Source: Pseudomonadota bacterium (GTDB lineage Bacteria; Pseudomonadota; Gammaproteobacteria; Steroidobacterales; Steroidobacteraceae). Taken from it: a DNA stretch of 64,000 nucleotides. A program made the position numbers and the translations under genes. The notes under the pieces are model-generated. The model saw only the letters and a program-made list of their open reading frames with translations, did no database searches and was not told the origin of the DNA. How positions within the stretch are numbered: the first letter of the stretch is position 1; each line of letters opens with the position of its first letter. Where the stretch lies: assembly GCA_021847105.1 (NCBI GenBank), contig JAJZUT010000005.1, positions 1-64,000 of the forward strand, given 5' to 3'. Positions 7,879-15,705 of the stretch are shown piece by piece.

Positions 7879-9231
7879 ATGCCGAATCTCAATGCCTTCA
7901 AGGCCTACGACATCCGCGGCCGCATTCCCGAGGAAATCAACGAATCGCTCGCGTATGACATCGGGCGGGCGTTCTGCGCGCTGGTCAAGCCGCGCCGGGT
8001 GGCGGTGGGTTACGACATCCGCCTGACGAGTCCGCAACTGGCCGCCGCGGTGCGCCGGGGGTTGACTGACTGCGGCGCCGATGCGCTCGATATCGGCCTC
8101 TGGGGCACCGAGGCGGCGTACTTCTCGACCTTCGCTTACGAGCTCGATGGCGGCATCATGGTGACCGCCAGTCACAACCCGCCCGATTACAACGGCATGA
8201 AGTTCGTGCGCGAGCAGGCCCGTCCGGTGAGCTCGGACACCGGCCTCACCGAAATGCGCGACATGATCGGCGCCGGCCGCCTGCCGGCCAAGGTGGCCGA
8301 GCCCGGCCGCGAGAGCCCGCTCGACATCCGCAGCCGCTACATCGAGCACCTGCTCGGTTATCTCGATCGCAGCCGGCTGCGCCGGCTGAAGGTGGTGGTC
8401 AACCCGGGCAATGGCGGTGCAGGTCTGGCGATCGATGCGCTCGAGCCGTATCTGCCGTTCGAGTTCATCAAGGTCAATCATCAACCCGACGGCACGTTCC
8501 CGAACGGCATCCCGAACCCCATGCTCGAGGAGAATCGCGCGGCCACCGCCGAGGTGGTACGCCGAAGCGGTGCAGATGTTGGTCTCGCCTGGGACGGGGA
8601 TTACGATCGGTGCTTCTTCTTCGACGAGCAGGGCAACTTCATCGAGGGCTATTACCTGGTGGGCCTGCTCGCCGAGGTATTTCTCAAGCGCGAGCCGGGC
8701 GGGCGCATCGTGCACGATCCGCGTCTCACCTGGAACACCATCGACATCGTGCGCGAACACGGCGGCACGCCGGTGTTGTGCCGTTCCGGCCACGCCTTCA
8801 TCAAACAGAAGATGCGCGAGGTGGATGGCGTCTACGGCGGAGAGATGAGCGCACATCACTACTTTCGTTCCTTCGCCTATTGTGACAGCGGCATGATCCC
8901 CTGGCTGGTGGCGCTGCAGGTGATTGCCGAGCGCGGGCCGCTCTCAGCGTTGGTCGGTGAGCGGATGCGGCGGTTCCCGGCGAGTGGCGAGATCAACCGG
9001 CATCTCAATGGCGATGCGCGCTCGATCCTGCAGCGGATCGAGCAGCACTACCAGCACGCCGCACTTGCGCTCGATCACACCGACGGACTGTCGATGGAGT
9101 TTGCCGACTGGCGCTTCAACCTGCGCGGCTCGAACACCGAGCCGCTGGTGCGGCTGAATGTCGAGAGCCGCGGCAGCGAGGCGCTGATGCGCGAGAAGAC
9201 CGACGAGGTGCTGCGGCTCCTCGACCGCTGA
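7879..9231 (+). CDS. manB: Phosphomannomutase/phosphoglucomutase (alpha-D-phosphohexomutase)
   Basis: A 450-residue phosphohexomutase of the AlgC/ManB type, which interconverts hexose-6-phosphate and hexose-1-phosphate for LPS, exopolysaccharide and nucleotide-sugar synthesis. All four active-site loops are visible: phosphoserine loop TASHNP with Ser98, metal loop DGDYDR (about 239-244), sugar loop GEMSAHHYF (about 322-330) and phosphate loop RGSNTEP (about 416-422). The N-terminus FKAYDIRG is also diagnostic. The start ATG at 7879 follows a strong AGGAGG site. Pseudomonas algC is the closest functional analogue; whether the enzyme prefers glucose or mannose cannot be read from the sequence. 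Confidence 0.93.
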   Translation: MPNLNAFKAYDIRGRIPEEINESLAYDIGRAFCALVKPRRVAVGYDIRLTSPQLAAAVRRGLTDCGADALDIGLWGTEAAYFSTFAYELDGGIMVTASHNPPDYNGMKFVREQARPVSSDTGLTEMRDMIGAGRLPAKVAEPGRESPLDIRSRYIEHLLGYLDRSRLRRLKVVVNPGNGGAGLAIDALEPYLPFEFIKVNHQPDGTFPNGIPNPMLEENRAATAEVVRRSGADVGLAWDGDYDRCFFFDEQGNFIEGYYLVGLLAEVFLKREPGGRIVHDPRLTWNTIDIVREHGGTPVLCRSGHAFIKQKMREVDGVYGGEMSAHHYFRSFAYCDSGMIPWLVALQVIAERGPLSALVGERMRRFPASGEINRHLNGDARSILQRIEQHYQHAALALDHTDGLSMEFADWRFNLRGSNTEPLVRLNVESRGSEALMREKTDEVLRLLDR

Positions 9232-9353
9232 ACGAGGCAGCGAGACACCGGTCACACACGGGTGTCGGTGGGCGAAGACACTAGTTATCGGCTGCCGATC
9301 GAGGTACCTTGTCGGGAGTATGTTCCGATGAGCCGACACTCTGGGGGTTTCTC

Positions 9354-9866
9354 ATGGCGCTGTGGAAAGACTCGAACTCCTCCGGCACAGGTTTCGCTAC
9401 CGGCACGGCGCCGCCTGCGCCCGCGCCGCGTGATCCTGCGCTTAACGTGGCTCCGCTGCCCGAGGCTCAGCGCCGCAGCGGCAAGGAGCGTGGGGAGGCC
9501 AAGGAGTCGCTGATCGCCGCCGGACTCACGCTCGAAGGCAAGATCAACGGCACCGGCCATGTCCGCGTTGCCGGTCGCTTCAAGGGAGACGTGCACATCG
9601 ATGGGACGCTGACGCTCGACCCGGGCGCGCGCATCGAAGGGCACGTCAAGGCAGCCGCAGTGATCGTCGGTGGCGAATTGCTGGGTAACATCGTCGATGC
9701 GCAGCAGGTCGATCTGCGCGAGGGTGGCCGGATCGAGGGCGACATCAAGGCCGGATCCTTCACCGTGGCCTCCGGCGCGCGGATGCGCGGCAAGGTGGAG
9801 TTTGGTTGGGATCGCGCGGCCGAGACCGACACGCTGGCCGAATCGGTGATCACCGGCACGGTATGA
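9354..9866 (+). CDS. Bactofilin (polymer-forming cytoskeletal protein, DUF583)
   Basis: A 170-residue bactofilin. The central part (about 55-155) shows the repeating beta-helix pattern of the family, with phrases such as GTLTLDPGARIEGHVKA and GGRIEGDIKAGSF; the N-terminus is a disordered Pro/Ala-rich tail of about 45 residues. Bactofilins polymerise without nucleotide into membrane-associated filaments that place cell-wall enzymes, stalk or motility machinery. The ATG at 9354 gives the normal tail; a longer in-frame start at 9309 is less likely. The stop overlaps the start of the next gene (ATGA), so this cytoskeletal protein and the zinc-ribbon protein are made together. Confidence 0.92.
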   Translation: MALWKDSNSSGTGFATGTAPPAPAPRDPALNVAPLPEAQRRSGKERGEAKESLIAAGLTLEGKINGTGHVRVAGRFKGDVHIDGTLTLDPGARIEGHVKAAAVIVGGELLGNIVDAQQVDLREGGRIEGDIKAGSFTVASGARMRGKVEFGWDRAAETDTLAESVITGTV

Positions 9867-10333
9867 GCGCGGTCGCGCGTTCGGTGGCGGCGGGGAAAAC
9901 GCGGGTCTGCCCGCACTGCAAGGCGGTTGTTCTCGAGAGTCTGAGCGTCTGCCCGGGCTGCCGGCACCACCTGCGTTTCGATGTCGAGGCGGCACAGCGC
10001 CAGGAGGCGGCGATCCGCGCGCTCGAGGTCGAGGGGCAGCTTTGCCATCCCTCGGGCGAGGATCCCTACGAATACAGCATCGTGGTGACCGTGAGCAACG
10101 AGAAGGGCCAGGAGATCGCCCGCAAGCTCGTGGCGGTCGGGGCGCTGCAGGGCGGGGAGCACTGTACGGTTTCTCTTTCCGTGGAGATGCTGCCGACACG
10201 CGCGGCGCCGAAGCCCGAGCCTCCCGCCCTGGCGGTCGTGCCGGAGCGCCCCGAGCCGCCGCCCGCGCCGGGCGGACGGCGACTGCCGGATGGGACGATT
10301 CTGATGCCACCGGGCCTGAAGCCGAAGCGCTGA
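9863..10333 (+). CDS. Zinc-ribbon protein translationally coupled to bactofilin
   Basis: A 156-residue protein that I cannot assign to a characterised family. Cys16/Cys19 and Cys30/Cys33 (CPHC and CPGC) form a small N-terminal zinc ribbon. The middle (about 70-110) looks like a beta-sandwich domain. The C-terminus is Pro-rich and ends with a basic PGLKPKR. There is no signal peptide or membrane segment. It begins inside the bactofilin stop codon (ATGA overlap), so it is very likely co-translated and may be a filament-associated adaptor; that role is an inference from coupling only. Confidence 0.75.
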   Translation: MSAVARSVAAGKTRVCPHCKAVVLESLSVCPGCRHHLRFDVEAAQRQEAAIRALEVEGQLCHPSGEDPYEYSIVVTVSNEKGQEIARKLVAVGALQGGEHCTVSLSVEMLPTRAAPKPEPPALAVVPERPEPPPAPGGRRLPDGTILMPPGLKPKR

Positions 10334-10346
10334 ACGCCGATTCGCG

Positions 10347-11012
10347 CTACAGACTGTTGAAGCGATATCCGACGCCTACGCCGAACAGGAACGGATCGAG
10401 GCGGGCCGCGGAGATCTTCACGCCCTGATATTTCACGTCCGAGCGGATCATCACCCACTTGAAGTCCGCATTGAAGTACCAGTTGTTGCCCAGCGCGTAG
10501 TCGAATCCCGCCTGGGCCGCCGGTCCGACACTCGTCTTGTCGAGCTGCAGCGCGCCGACGGTCGGCACCGTCAGGTGCACATCGGAGATGATCGTCAGGT
10601 TCACGCCGACGCCGACGTACGGCTGCAAGCGGTCCTCGGGCAGAAAGTCATACTTCAGCAGCAGCGTGGGGGGCAGGTGTTTGAAGGTTCCGAGCACCGT
10701 CGGTCCGCCGAGCGCGCTGTGTTCCACGGTGACGGTCTGGCTCTGCGGATACGTCAGCACCAGTTCGCTCGACCAGTGCGGCGTGAAGAAATACTCGAGG
10801 TCGACTTCCGGAATCCACCGGCTGTTGACGTGAATGGCATCGCTCGGGATCTGTAGCGGCTGATACGCATCCGATCGGTTTTGCATGTCGAGATAAATGC
10901 CGCGCACCCTCACTTCAAATGCGTGCTCCGGCGTCTGTGTCTGCGCCACCGCGGTGCCGGCGGCGAGCACCGCCGCCAGCGCGCCGGTGATCAACGTCAT
11001 GCTCCGTTTCAT
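10347..11012 (-). CDS. ompW: OmpW-family outer-membrane beta-barrel protein
   Basis: A 221-residue protein with a cleavable signal peptide (cleavage near residue 23, after TAVA) and the features of OmpW: an eight-stranded barrel with SRWIPEVDLEYFFTPHW, LPPTLLLKYDF, QPYVGVGVN and a C-terminus FLFGVGVGYRF ending in an aromatic-rich strand for Bam-mediated insertion. OmpW forms a small hydrophobic channel in the outer membrane, linked to small hydrophobic molecule uptake and stress. It is convergent with the zinc-ribbon gene, with 13 bases between the ends, and stands upstream of no other gene on its strand. Confidence in the family is high; the substrate is unknown. Confidence 0.92.
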   Translation of the reverse strand: MKRSMTLITGALAAVLAAGTAVAQTQTPEHAFEVRVRGIYLDMQNRSDAYQPLQIPSDAIHVNSRWIPEVDLEYFFTPHWSSELVLTYPQSQTVTVEHSALGGPTVLGTFKHLPPTLLLKYDFLPEDRLQPYVGVGVNLTIISDVHLTVPTVGALQLDKTSVGPAAQAGFDYALGNNWYFNADFKWVMIRSDVKYQGVKISAARLDPFLFGVGVGYRFNSL

Positions 11013-11128
11013 ACTCTGCTCCAGTCATTCCATCTTGCTGGCCGCAGTCTAGCGAGGCGCCCATTGCGCTCCGATACGGGCAATTACGGAGGGCGGAATG
11101 CGCAGCTCGGTGCGCTGTGGGTCAATTG

Positions 11129-12955
11129 TTAAAATTGCCGTTCGGTCTGCACCAGAAACTGCACGTGCTTGATGTTGGATCCGCCGTCGAACGGGAAGGC
11201 GAGATCGATGTGAATGACGTTGCCGAAGGCCGTGCGCGCATTGCCCAGGCGCAGTCCGAAGCCGGCGTCCTTCAGCAGGCCGAGGCTCGGCTGGCCGAGG
11301 GGCGCGCGGCCCCAGGTGCGGCCCATGTCGAAGAACGCCGCAGCGCCGACGCGAAACAGACGGAACGGGTACCAGTTGCTGAACCAGCGCTCCTCGATGG
11401 TGAACAGTGCGCGGGCCGTGCCGTCTTGATAACGCAGTGGATAGCCACGCAGGCCGTTGTCCCCGCCGAGCAGGATCTGGTTATCGAGCGTGAGCCGCCG
11501 GCCGGCGCTGGCGCTGAGGGCGCTGTACAGCAGCCATTGTGAATTCTGTTCGGCGAAATTCACCACATTGAGATTGAGCACGCCGTTCTCGAGCGTGCCG
11601 TGCTGCAACCGGCCGGAGAAGCTGCTCGAGACGAGCAGCGTGTCGCCGTGCGGTAGCGCATAGCCGTCACCGGTGGTGAACTGGAACGGCACGGCGGCCC
11701 GAGTCGAGCCGAATGTCCGGCCCGCCCAGCCGATCTGCCCGGTGAAGTACGCGCCGAGGTCGAAGTCCTCCGTGCGGTGGATCTGATTGTGGTTGTGCAG
11801 CTTCGCGTACTCGTCCTGGATCAACGCGACGCCCACCCACGGGTAGACGAACCTGCGGTTCGCCGGCAACAACGTCGGGCCACTCCACTGGCGGCTCGCC
11901 GCGAAGCGATGCTCGTCGTCCGTCCAGCCGAACGTCAGGCGGCGCGCCCAGCCGTGCACCAGCCCGCGCGAGAAGCCGGCGTAGCCCTGCAGGAAGCGAC
12001 TGTGCTCGGAGAACTTGTCGATGATCGCGCCGCGATCGTACAGCGGCTGGTCGAAAGTCGTGTCGGTGAGGGACAGGCCGCCGGCGTGGCGGGCTTCCAG
12101 GGCGTAGAAGGGGCGGTCGATGATGAGCTGGCGCAGGCGGCCGTCGCTGAGGTTACCGTAGGTGAGCGAAACAGCGGTCCAGCGGTTGAAGGCGTGTTGA
12201 TTGGAGATTCGTACGTCCGATTCCGAGCGATCGACCGAATTCAGATGCTTCAGCGACACGTCCGTGCCAGTGCCGAGCACGTTGAGATCCTCGAGCTGCA
12301 CACCCGTCGTGCTCTTGCCGCCGCTGCGCGAGAAGTCAAAGCCCGGATTGAGCGTCCAGACATCGCGAGTCGTGACGAGAACGTCGACCTTGCCGTCGTG
12401 GTAGGCGATGGGTTGGATCGAGGCGTCATAGAAGTAAGGATCGGCACGCAGGATGCGTGCCGATTCGGCGAGCAGGTGCGCCGAGAAACGCTCGCCGCTG
12501 TGAAAGAGTAACTGTTTGCGGATCAGACTGCGCCGGGTACGCCGGTGCAGGCGATTGGCGAGGCGAAACAGCGCGTTATTGTCCTTCGGATTGCGCAGAT
12601 TGAAGATGTTGCGGTTGTCGATCACGATCTTGCCGATCACCGCGCCCATGCGCTCGAGTGCGGTGTCCGAGGGCAAAGCCGGCGCGGCGGGCGGCTTGCG
12701 ACGGTGAGCGGACGCGGTGTCCGAGGCGGGCGCAGCGGTGACTGCGCCGGCGCGCGCGTTGCGGGTAATGGCGATGAGCCCGAGCGCTGCGGCGCTCCAA
12801 AGCAGTGCGGCAGCCCATCGGCCGCTCGGCGGCGGGCGGCTCAAGGTGCGCACCGCGGACCGACGCCCCGGGTTGGCCCCTTCTGCCGGCTCGAGCGGCA
12901 AGCTCGCTGTCGATCCGGATTGCGCCGCACCGCTGTCACCCCATTCGTTCTGCAC
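11129..12955 (-). CDS. Omp85/BamA-like outer-membrane protein (POTRA-barrel)
   Basis: A 608-residue Omp85-superfamily protein. After an N-terminal hydrophobic signal (about 47-69) come POTRA-like segments (about 100-225, with KIVIDNRNIFNL and PYFYDASIQPI), then a C-terminal barrel (about 235-608) with alternating beta-strands and a final Phe, the Bam recognition signal. The QILLGGDNGLRGYPLRYQDG segment near 515 is the conserved barrel region containing the (V/I)RGY/F-type motif of loop 6 (here LRGY), which defines the superfamily. It is shorter than BamA (fewer POTRAs) and probably a specialised secretion or lipid-related homologue. The signal lies unusually far from the first ATG; a GTG at 12853 would give a normal 35-residue signal peptide. 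Confidence 0.82.
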   Translation of the reverse strand: MQNEWGDSGAAQSGSTASLPLEPAEGANPGRRSAVRTLSRPPPSGRWAAALLWSAAALGLIAITRNARAGAVTAAPASDTASAHRRKPPAAPALPSDTALERMGAVIGKIVIDNRNIFNLRNPKDNNALFRLANRLHRRTRRSLIRKQLLFHSGERFSAHLLAESARILRADPYFYDASIQPIAYHDGKVDVLVTTRDVWTLNPGFDFSRSGGKSTTGVQLEDLNVLGTGTDVSLKHLNSVDRSESDVRISNQHAFNRWTAVSLTYGNLSDGRLRQLIIDRPFYALEARHAGGLSLTDTTFDQPLYDRGAIIDKFSEHSRFLQGYAGFSRGLVHGWARRLTFGWTDDEHRFAASRQWSGPTLLPANRRFVYPWVGVALIQDEYAKLHNHNQIHRTEDFDLGAYFTGQIGWAGRTFGSTRAAVPFQFTTGDGYALPHGDTLLVSSSFSGRLQHGTLENGVLNLNVVNFAEQNSQWLLYSALSASAGRRLTLDNQILLGGDNGLRGYPLRYQDGTARALFTIEERWFSNWYPFRLFRVGAAAFFDMGRTWGRAPLGQPSLGLLKDAGFGLRLGNARTAFGNVIHIDLAFPFDGGSNIKHVQFLVQTERQF

Positions 12956-13292
12956 CCGAGAATACTGTATCGACCGGTGGGGCGAGCAGACAATGCGGAC
13001 ATCAGCGCGGCATGCGCCGGGTGCTTGCGGAGAATGTGAACGCCGCCGCGATTGACGCGCGGCTTCGCCCGCGTATACGCTCCACGAGCCGCGACAAAAA
13101 TCATAAACTTATGGAAAAGGCAGGCATCGGGTCTGAATTTCCGCCGCGGAGCGGAGTGTCTGCGCTGGGCTTCTGTTGGGGTGGGGTCGACGCGCGGCGC
13201 GCCGCGCAATCGGGCCCGCAGCGCCGAGTGCGCGCCGCCGCATTGCGCTGTCGGGTGGCATTGGTCGCACGTGGAATGCGGTTCAGCCTGCC
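12956..13292. other. Divergent intergenic region (Omp85-like gene / sigma factor)
   Basis: A 337-bp region between divergently transcribed genes, so it should hold both promoters. A short AT-rich stretch at about 13094-13115 contains the perfect dyad CATAA-AC-TTATG (13102-13113), the only obvious regulatory-looking sequence. No credible gene was found here; apparent frames on both strands lack protein-like composition. Confidence 0.4.
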
Positions 13293-13922
13293 GTGAGCGA
13301 ATCTAACCGCGAGAGCGAGTCCGGACGTTGGCAGCTCGATGAGGCGGCGTTTCGCGGCCTGCTGCGCGCGCTCCATGCCGATCCGGCGCAGGCGGCGCGC
13401 GAGTATGAGCGGCTCAGAGTTCGCCTGGGGCGCTATTTCGGGCTGCACGGCCTGCCGCACCCGCTCGATGCCGTCGATGAGGCGTTCAACCGCCTCGCCA
13501 AGCGACTCAGCGAGGGCGAGGCGGTGCGCAACGTCGAGGCGTATCTGGCTGGCATTGCGCGGCTGGTCATGCTTGAGCAGCGGCAGAGACTTGCGCGCGA
13601 GCGCCAGATGCTGCTGCGCCTGGTGAGCTCGCCGGAGCAGGGCGAGGACGACGATCGGATGCTGACGGCGCTCGAGAGCTGTCTCGGTGAATTGCCGGAG
13701 GAATCGCGGGTGCTGCTGAGTCGCTACTACGTGGCGAGAGGAACGGAGCGGATCCGTGCGCGCGAGCGGATCGCGCGGGAGCTCGGCATGTCGGTGAACT
13801 CGCTGCGCAATCGGATGCTGCGCCTTCGCCAGCGCCTTGAGCGGGCGGTCCGCGCGCGGCTGGGCGAGGAGGCCCGTGATAGGCCGTGCGGTGATGACAC
13901 TCTAGATGAGGAGCATCACTAG
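13293..13922 (+). CDS. ECF-like RNA polymerase sigma factor
   Basis: A 209-residue sigma-70-family protein of ECF type. The region around 30-110 resembles sigma region 2 (PLDAVDEAFNRLAKRL, then VEAYLAGIARLVMLEQRQR) and the C-terminal part contains a region-4 helix-turn-helix (ELPEESRVLLSRYY, then RIARELGMSVNSLRNRMLRLRQRL). It probably directs polymerase to a stress or envelope regulon. A GTG at 13293 is preferred because protein-like sequence begins there; the frame is open further upstream. The stop codon is directly followed by the ATG of a membrane protein that probably acts as its anti-sigma factor, and the pair is co-transcribed. Confidence 0.78.
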   Translation: MSESNRESESGRWQLDEAAFRGLLRALHADPAQAAREYERLRVRLGRYFGLHGLPHPLDAVDEAFNRLAKRLSEGEAVRNVEAYLAGIARLVMLEQRQRLARERQMLLRLVSSPEQGEDDDRMLTALESCLGELPEESRVLLSRYYVARGTERIRARERIARELGMSVNSLRNRMLRLRQRLERAVRARLGEEARDRPCGDDTLDEEHH

Positions 13923-14669
13923 ATGGTCGTTGACGAGAGCGAAATGTCGCGCGGGCGGTTGCTTGCCTATCTGCTCGGGGAGTTGACGGCCGAGGATCTC
14001 GCGGCGATCGATGCGCGAGTGCTCTGCGATGACGCCTTTGCGGAAGCGCTCGAGGCGCTGCGGACGGATCTGCTCGATGAGTACGCACTCGGTCCACTCG
14101 ACGCGGCCGAGCGTGACCGCATCAGGCGTGCTCTGAATCTGCGCGGCGAGGCGGACTCACCGGTGCGCTTTGCGCGTGCTCTGCATCGGCGGCTCGAGCG
14201 CGAGGCGACGCCGCGGCACAGCCTTTGGACGGGTTGGGTTCGTTGGGCGCTGCCGATCGCAGCCAGCGTGCTGCTGGTGTTCGGTGCGTGGTGGTATTGG
14301 CCTGACTCCCCATTGCTGTTGAGTCGATCCGCGCCGAGCGGCGAGGCGGCGTATACCGTGCTGTTGCGGCCGGTCCGGCTGCGTGCTGCCGAGGCGTTGC
14401 GCACGGTGCGCATCCCGTCCGGTGTGACGAAGGTGCGGGTGCAGATCGAGCTGAGAGGGCCGGCCACTTTCGCCGCGGTCGATCTGCACGGTCCGCACGG
14501 ACGCCTGCATTTTGAGCATCTGGCCGTGCGCACGTTCGATGGCGTGCGGTTCGTGCAGGTCACGGTGCCGCGATCAGCGCTGCAGACGGGCCGCTATACC
14601 GCCGTGGTGCGTTCCCAGGGCGGGGCTGAGGCCGAGCAGCGCTATGCGCTGTGGGTCCTGGCGCCGTGA
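13923..14669 (+). CDS. Single-pass membrane protein, probable anti-sigma factor
   Basis: A 248-residue protein whose ATG immediately follows the sigma factor stop codon. The N-terminal 100 residues are helical and acidic (RLLAYLLGELTAEDLAAIDARV resembles an anti-sigma N-terminal domain but lacks the zinc-binding HCC residues). A transmembrane helix lies at about 108-128 (ALPIAASVLLVFGAWWYW). The remaining 120 residues should be periplasmic and beta-rich. The architecture and coupling support an anti-sigma role that responds to envelope signals; the family itself is not recognised, so the function is inferred from context. Confidence 0.65.
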   Translation: MVVDESEMSRGRLLAYLLGELTAEDLAAIDARVLCDDAFAEALEALRTDLLDEYALGPLDAAERDRIRRALNLRGEADSPVRFARALHRRLEREATPRHSLWTGWVRWALPIAASVLLVFGAWWYWPDSPLLLSRSAPSGEAAYTVLLRPVRLRAAEALRTVRIPSGVTKVRVQIELRGPATFAAVDLHGPHGRLHFEHLAVRTFDGVRFVQVTVPRSALQTGRYTAVVRSQGGAEAEQRYALWVLAP

Positions 14670-14688
14670 GGCGCGCCGTTGCGCTCAC
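14666..14688. terminator. Imperfect hairpin between convergent genes
   Basis: GTGAGGCGC and GCGCTCAC form a stem with one bulged base, overlapping the stop codon of the membrane protein gene and facing the end of the MOSC gene. There is no T-run, so this is only a candidate bidirectional transcription barrier. Confidence 0.3.
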
Positions 14689-14702
14689 CGCGGCGTGGCG
14701 GT

Positions 14703-15530
14703 TCAGGGCTCATACAGCACCTCGCACGCACTGCCGAGCTCGAGCGTCGCACCGACTCCCGTGGCAATGAGGGCATTCTCCCCGAAGGTCACTCCGCGCA
14801 GCGTCGGATCGAAGCGGAACGTGCGCAGCACCGGCAGCGGATCGACCCCGCGCAGGCCGGTGCGCTGATCCTGCGAGGGAATGACACAGCGGGTGCAGGG
14901 CTTGACCAGCTGCAGGCGCACGGCACCGATCTGCACCGCCGCGATGCGATCCTCTGCGAACGGCGGCAGTCCGGACAGCACGAGGTTGGGACGGAAGCGC
15001 TCCATGGGCAGGGCCTCGGGTAGGCGCGCGTTGAGCGCTTCGAGCGAGGACTGATTGCACAGCAGCACCGGATAGCCGTCGGGAAAGGCGAGCGGTGCGA
15101 TGGTGCTGCCGGCGTAACGCGGGTCGGCCCGCCGCGCCGGTGCGGACGGTGAGCGCATCACGCGTACCGGTTCACCGAGCAACTCGCTCACCCACGCCGC
15201 CGCCGCATCGCCCTGATCCAGCCCGGCGCAGCGGTCGTTCCAGACCCGTACGGTGCCGGGCTCGCCGTGCGCTGCGAGCGGTAGCAGCAGATCCGGCCGG
15301 CCGTCGCTGTGCAGCCGTAGGTTGTGCGGGTCGAGCGCGACAGCGATGCGTGCCAGCATCGGATGGGTGCGCTGCGTGAGGAACGTGCCATCGGTTCTGG
15401 TGATCATCCAATGGCGGTCCCACTCAAACCCCGTCGCCTCGAGGCGCACCCGCTCGCAGCGGATGCCCTGGGCGGACTTCAGCGGATAGATGCGTAGCGC
15501 CTGCACGATGGCCGTGGACATCCGCTGCAT
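14703..15530 (-). CDS. MOSC-domain protein (YcbX-like, Moco-dependent)
   Basis: A 275-residue protein with the MOSC_N beta-barrel domain (about 5-115: ALRIYPLKSAQG, GFEWDRHWMI) followed by a MOSC domain (about 120-270). The likely molybdenum-binding Cys lies in KPCTRCVIP, and FRPNLVLSG is typical of MOSC. Relatives include YcbX, YiiM and mARC, which use the molybdenum cofactor to reduce N-hydroxylated compounds. YcbX proteins often add a C-terminal ferredoxin domain, absent here, so an external electron donor would be needed. Of the possible ATGs, 15530 has an AAGGAG site 12 bases upstream and 15521 is an alternative. Cofactor-dependent reduction is inferred. Confidence 0.85.
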   Translation of the reverse strand: MQRMSTAIVQALRIYPLKSAQGIRCERVRLEATGFEWDRHWMITRTDGTFLTQRTHPMLARIAVALDPHNLRLHSDGRPDLLLPLAAHGEPGTVRVWNDRCAGLDQGDAAAAWVSELLGEPVRVMRSPSAPARRADPRYAGSTIAPLAFPDGYPVLLCNQSSLEALNARLPEALPMERFRPNLVLSGLPPFAEDRIAAVQIGAVRLQLVKPCTRCVIPSQDQRTGLRGVDPLPVLRTFRFDPTLRGVTFGENALIATGVGATLELGSACEVLYEP

Positions 15531-15705
15531 TCTACGGGAGATCTCCTTCCTGGTTGGCGCGAGAGCCGGCCCGAGCATTCATCGGCGGTTCAGTGCGCCC
15601 GGCCGATAACGCTCCCGTGCCATAATTGACACGAGGGCGGGGGCGAAGGTCGACGCGCGGCGGTAACGTGTGCCGTGGCGCGATCCGCGAGGTGTGTGCA
15701 GGTCA

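Noticed and set aside
10325..10350. AGCGC/GCGCT hairpin between the zinc-ribbon and OmpW genes
   Set aside because: Only five pairs, no T-run; could be chance in GC-rich DNA.
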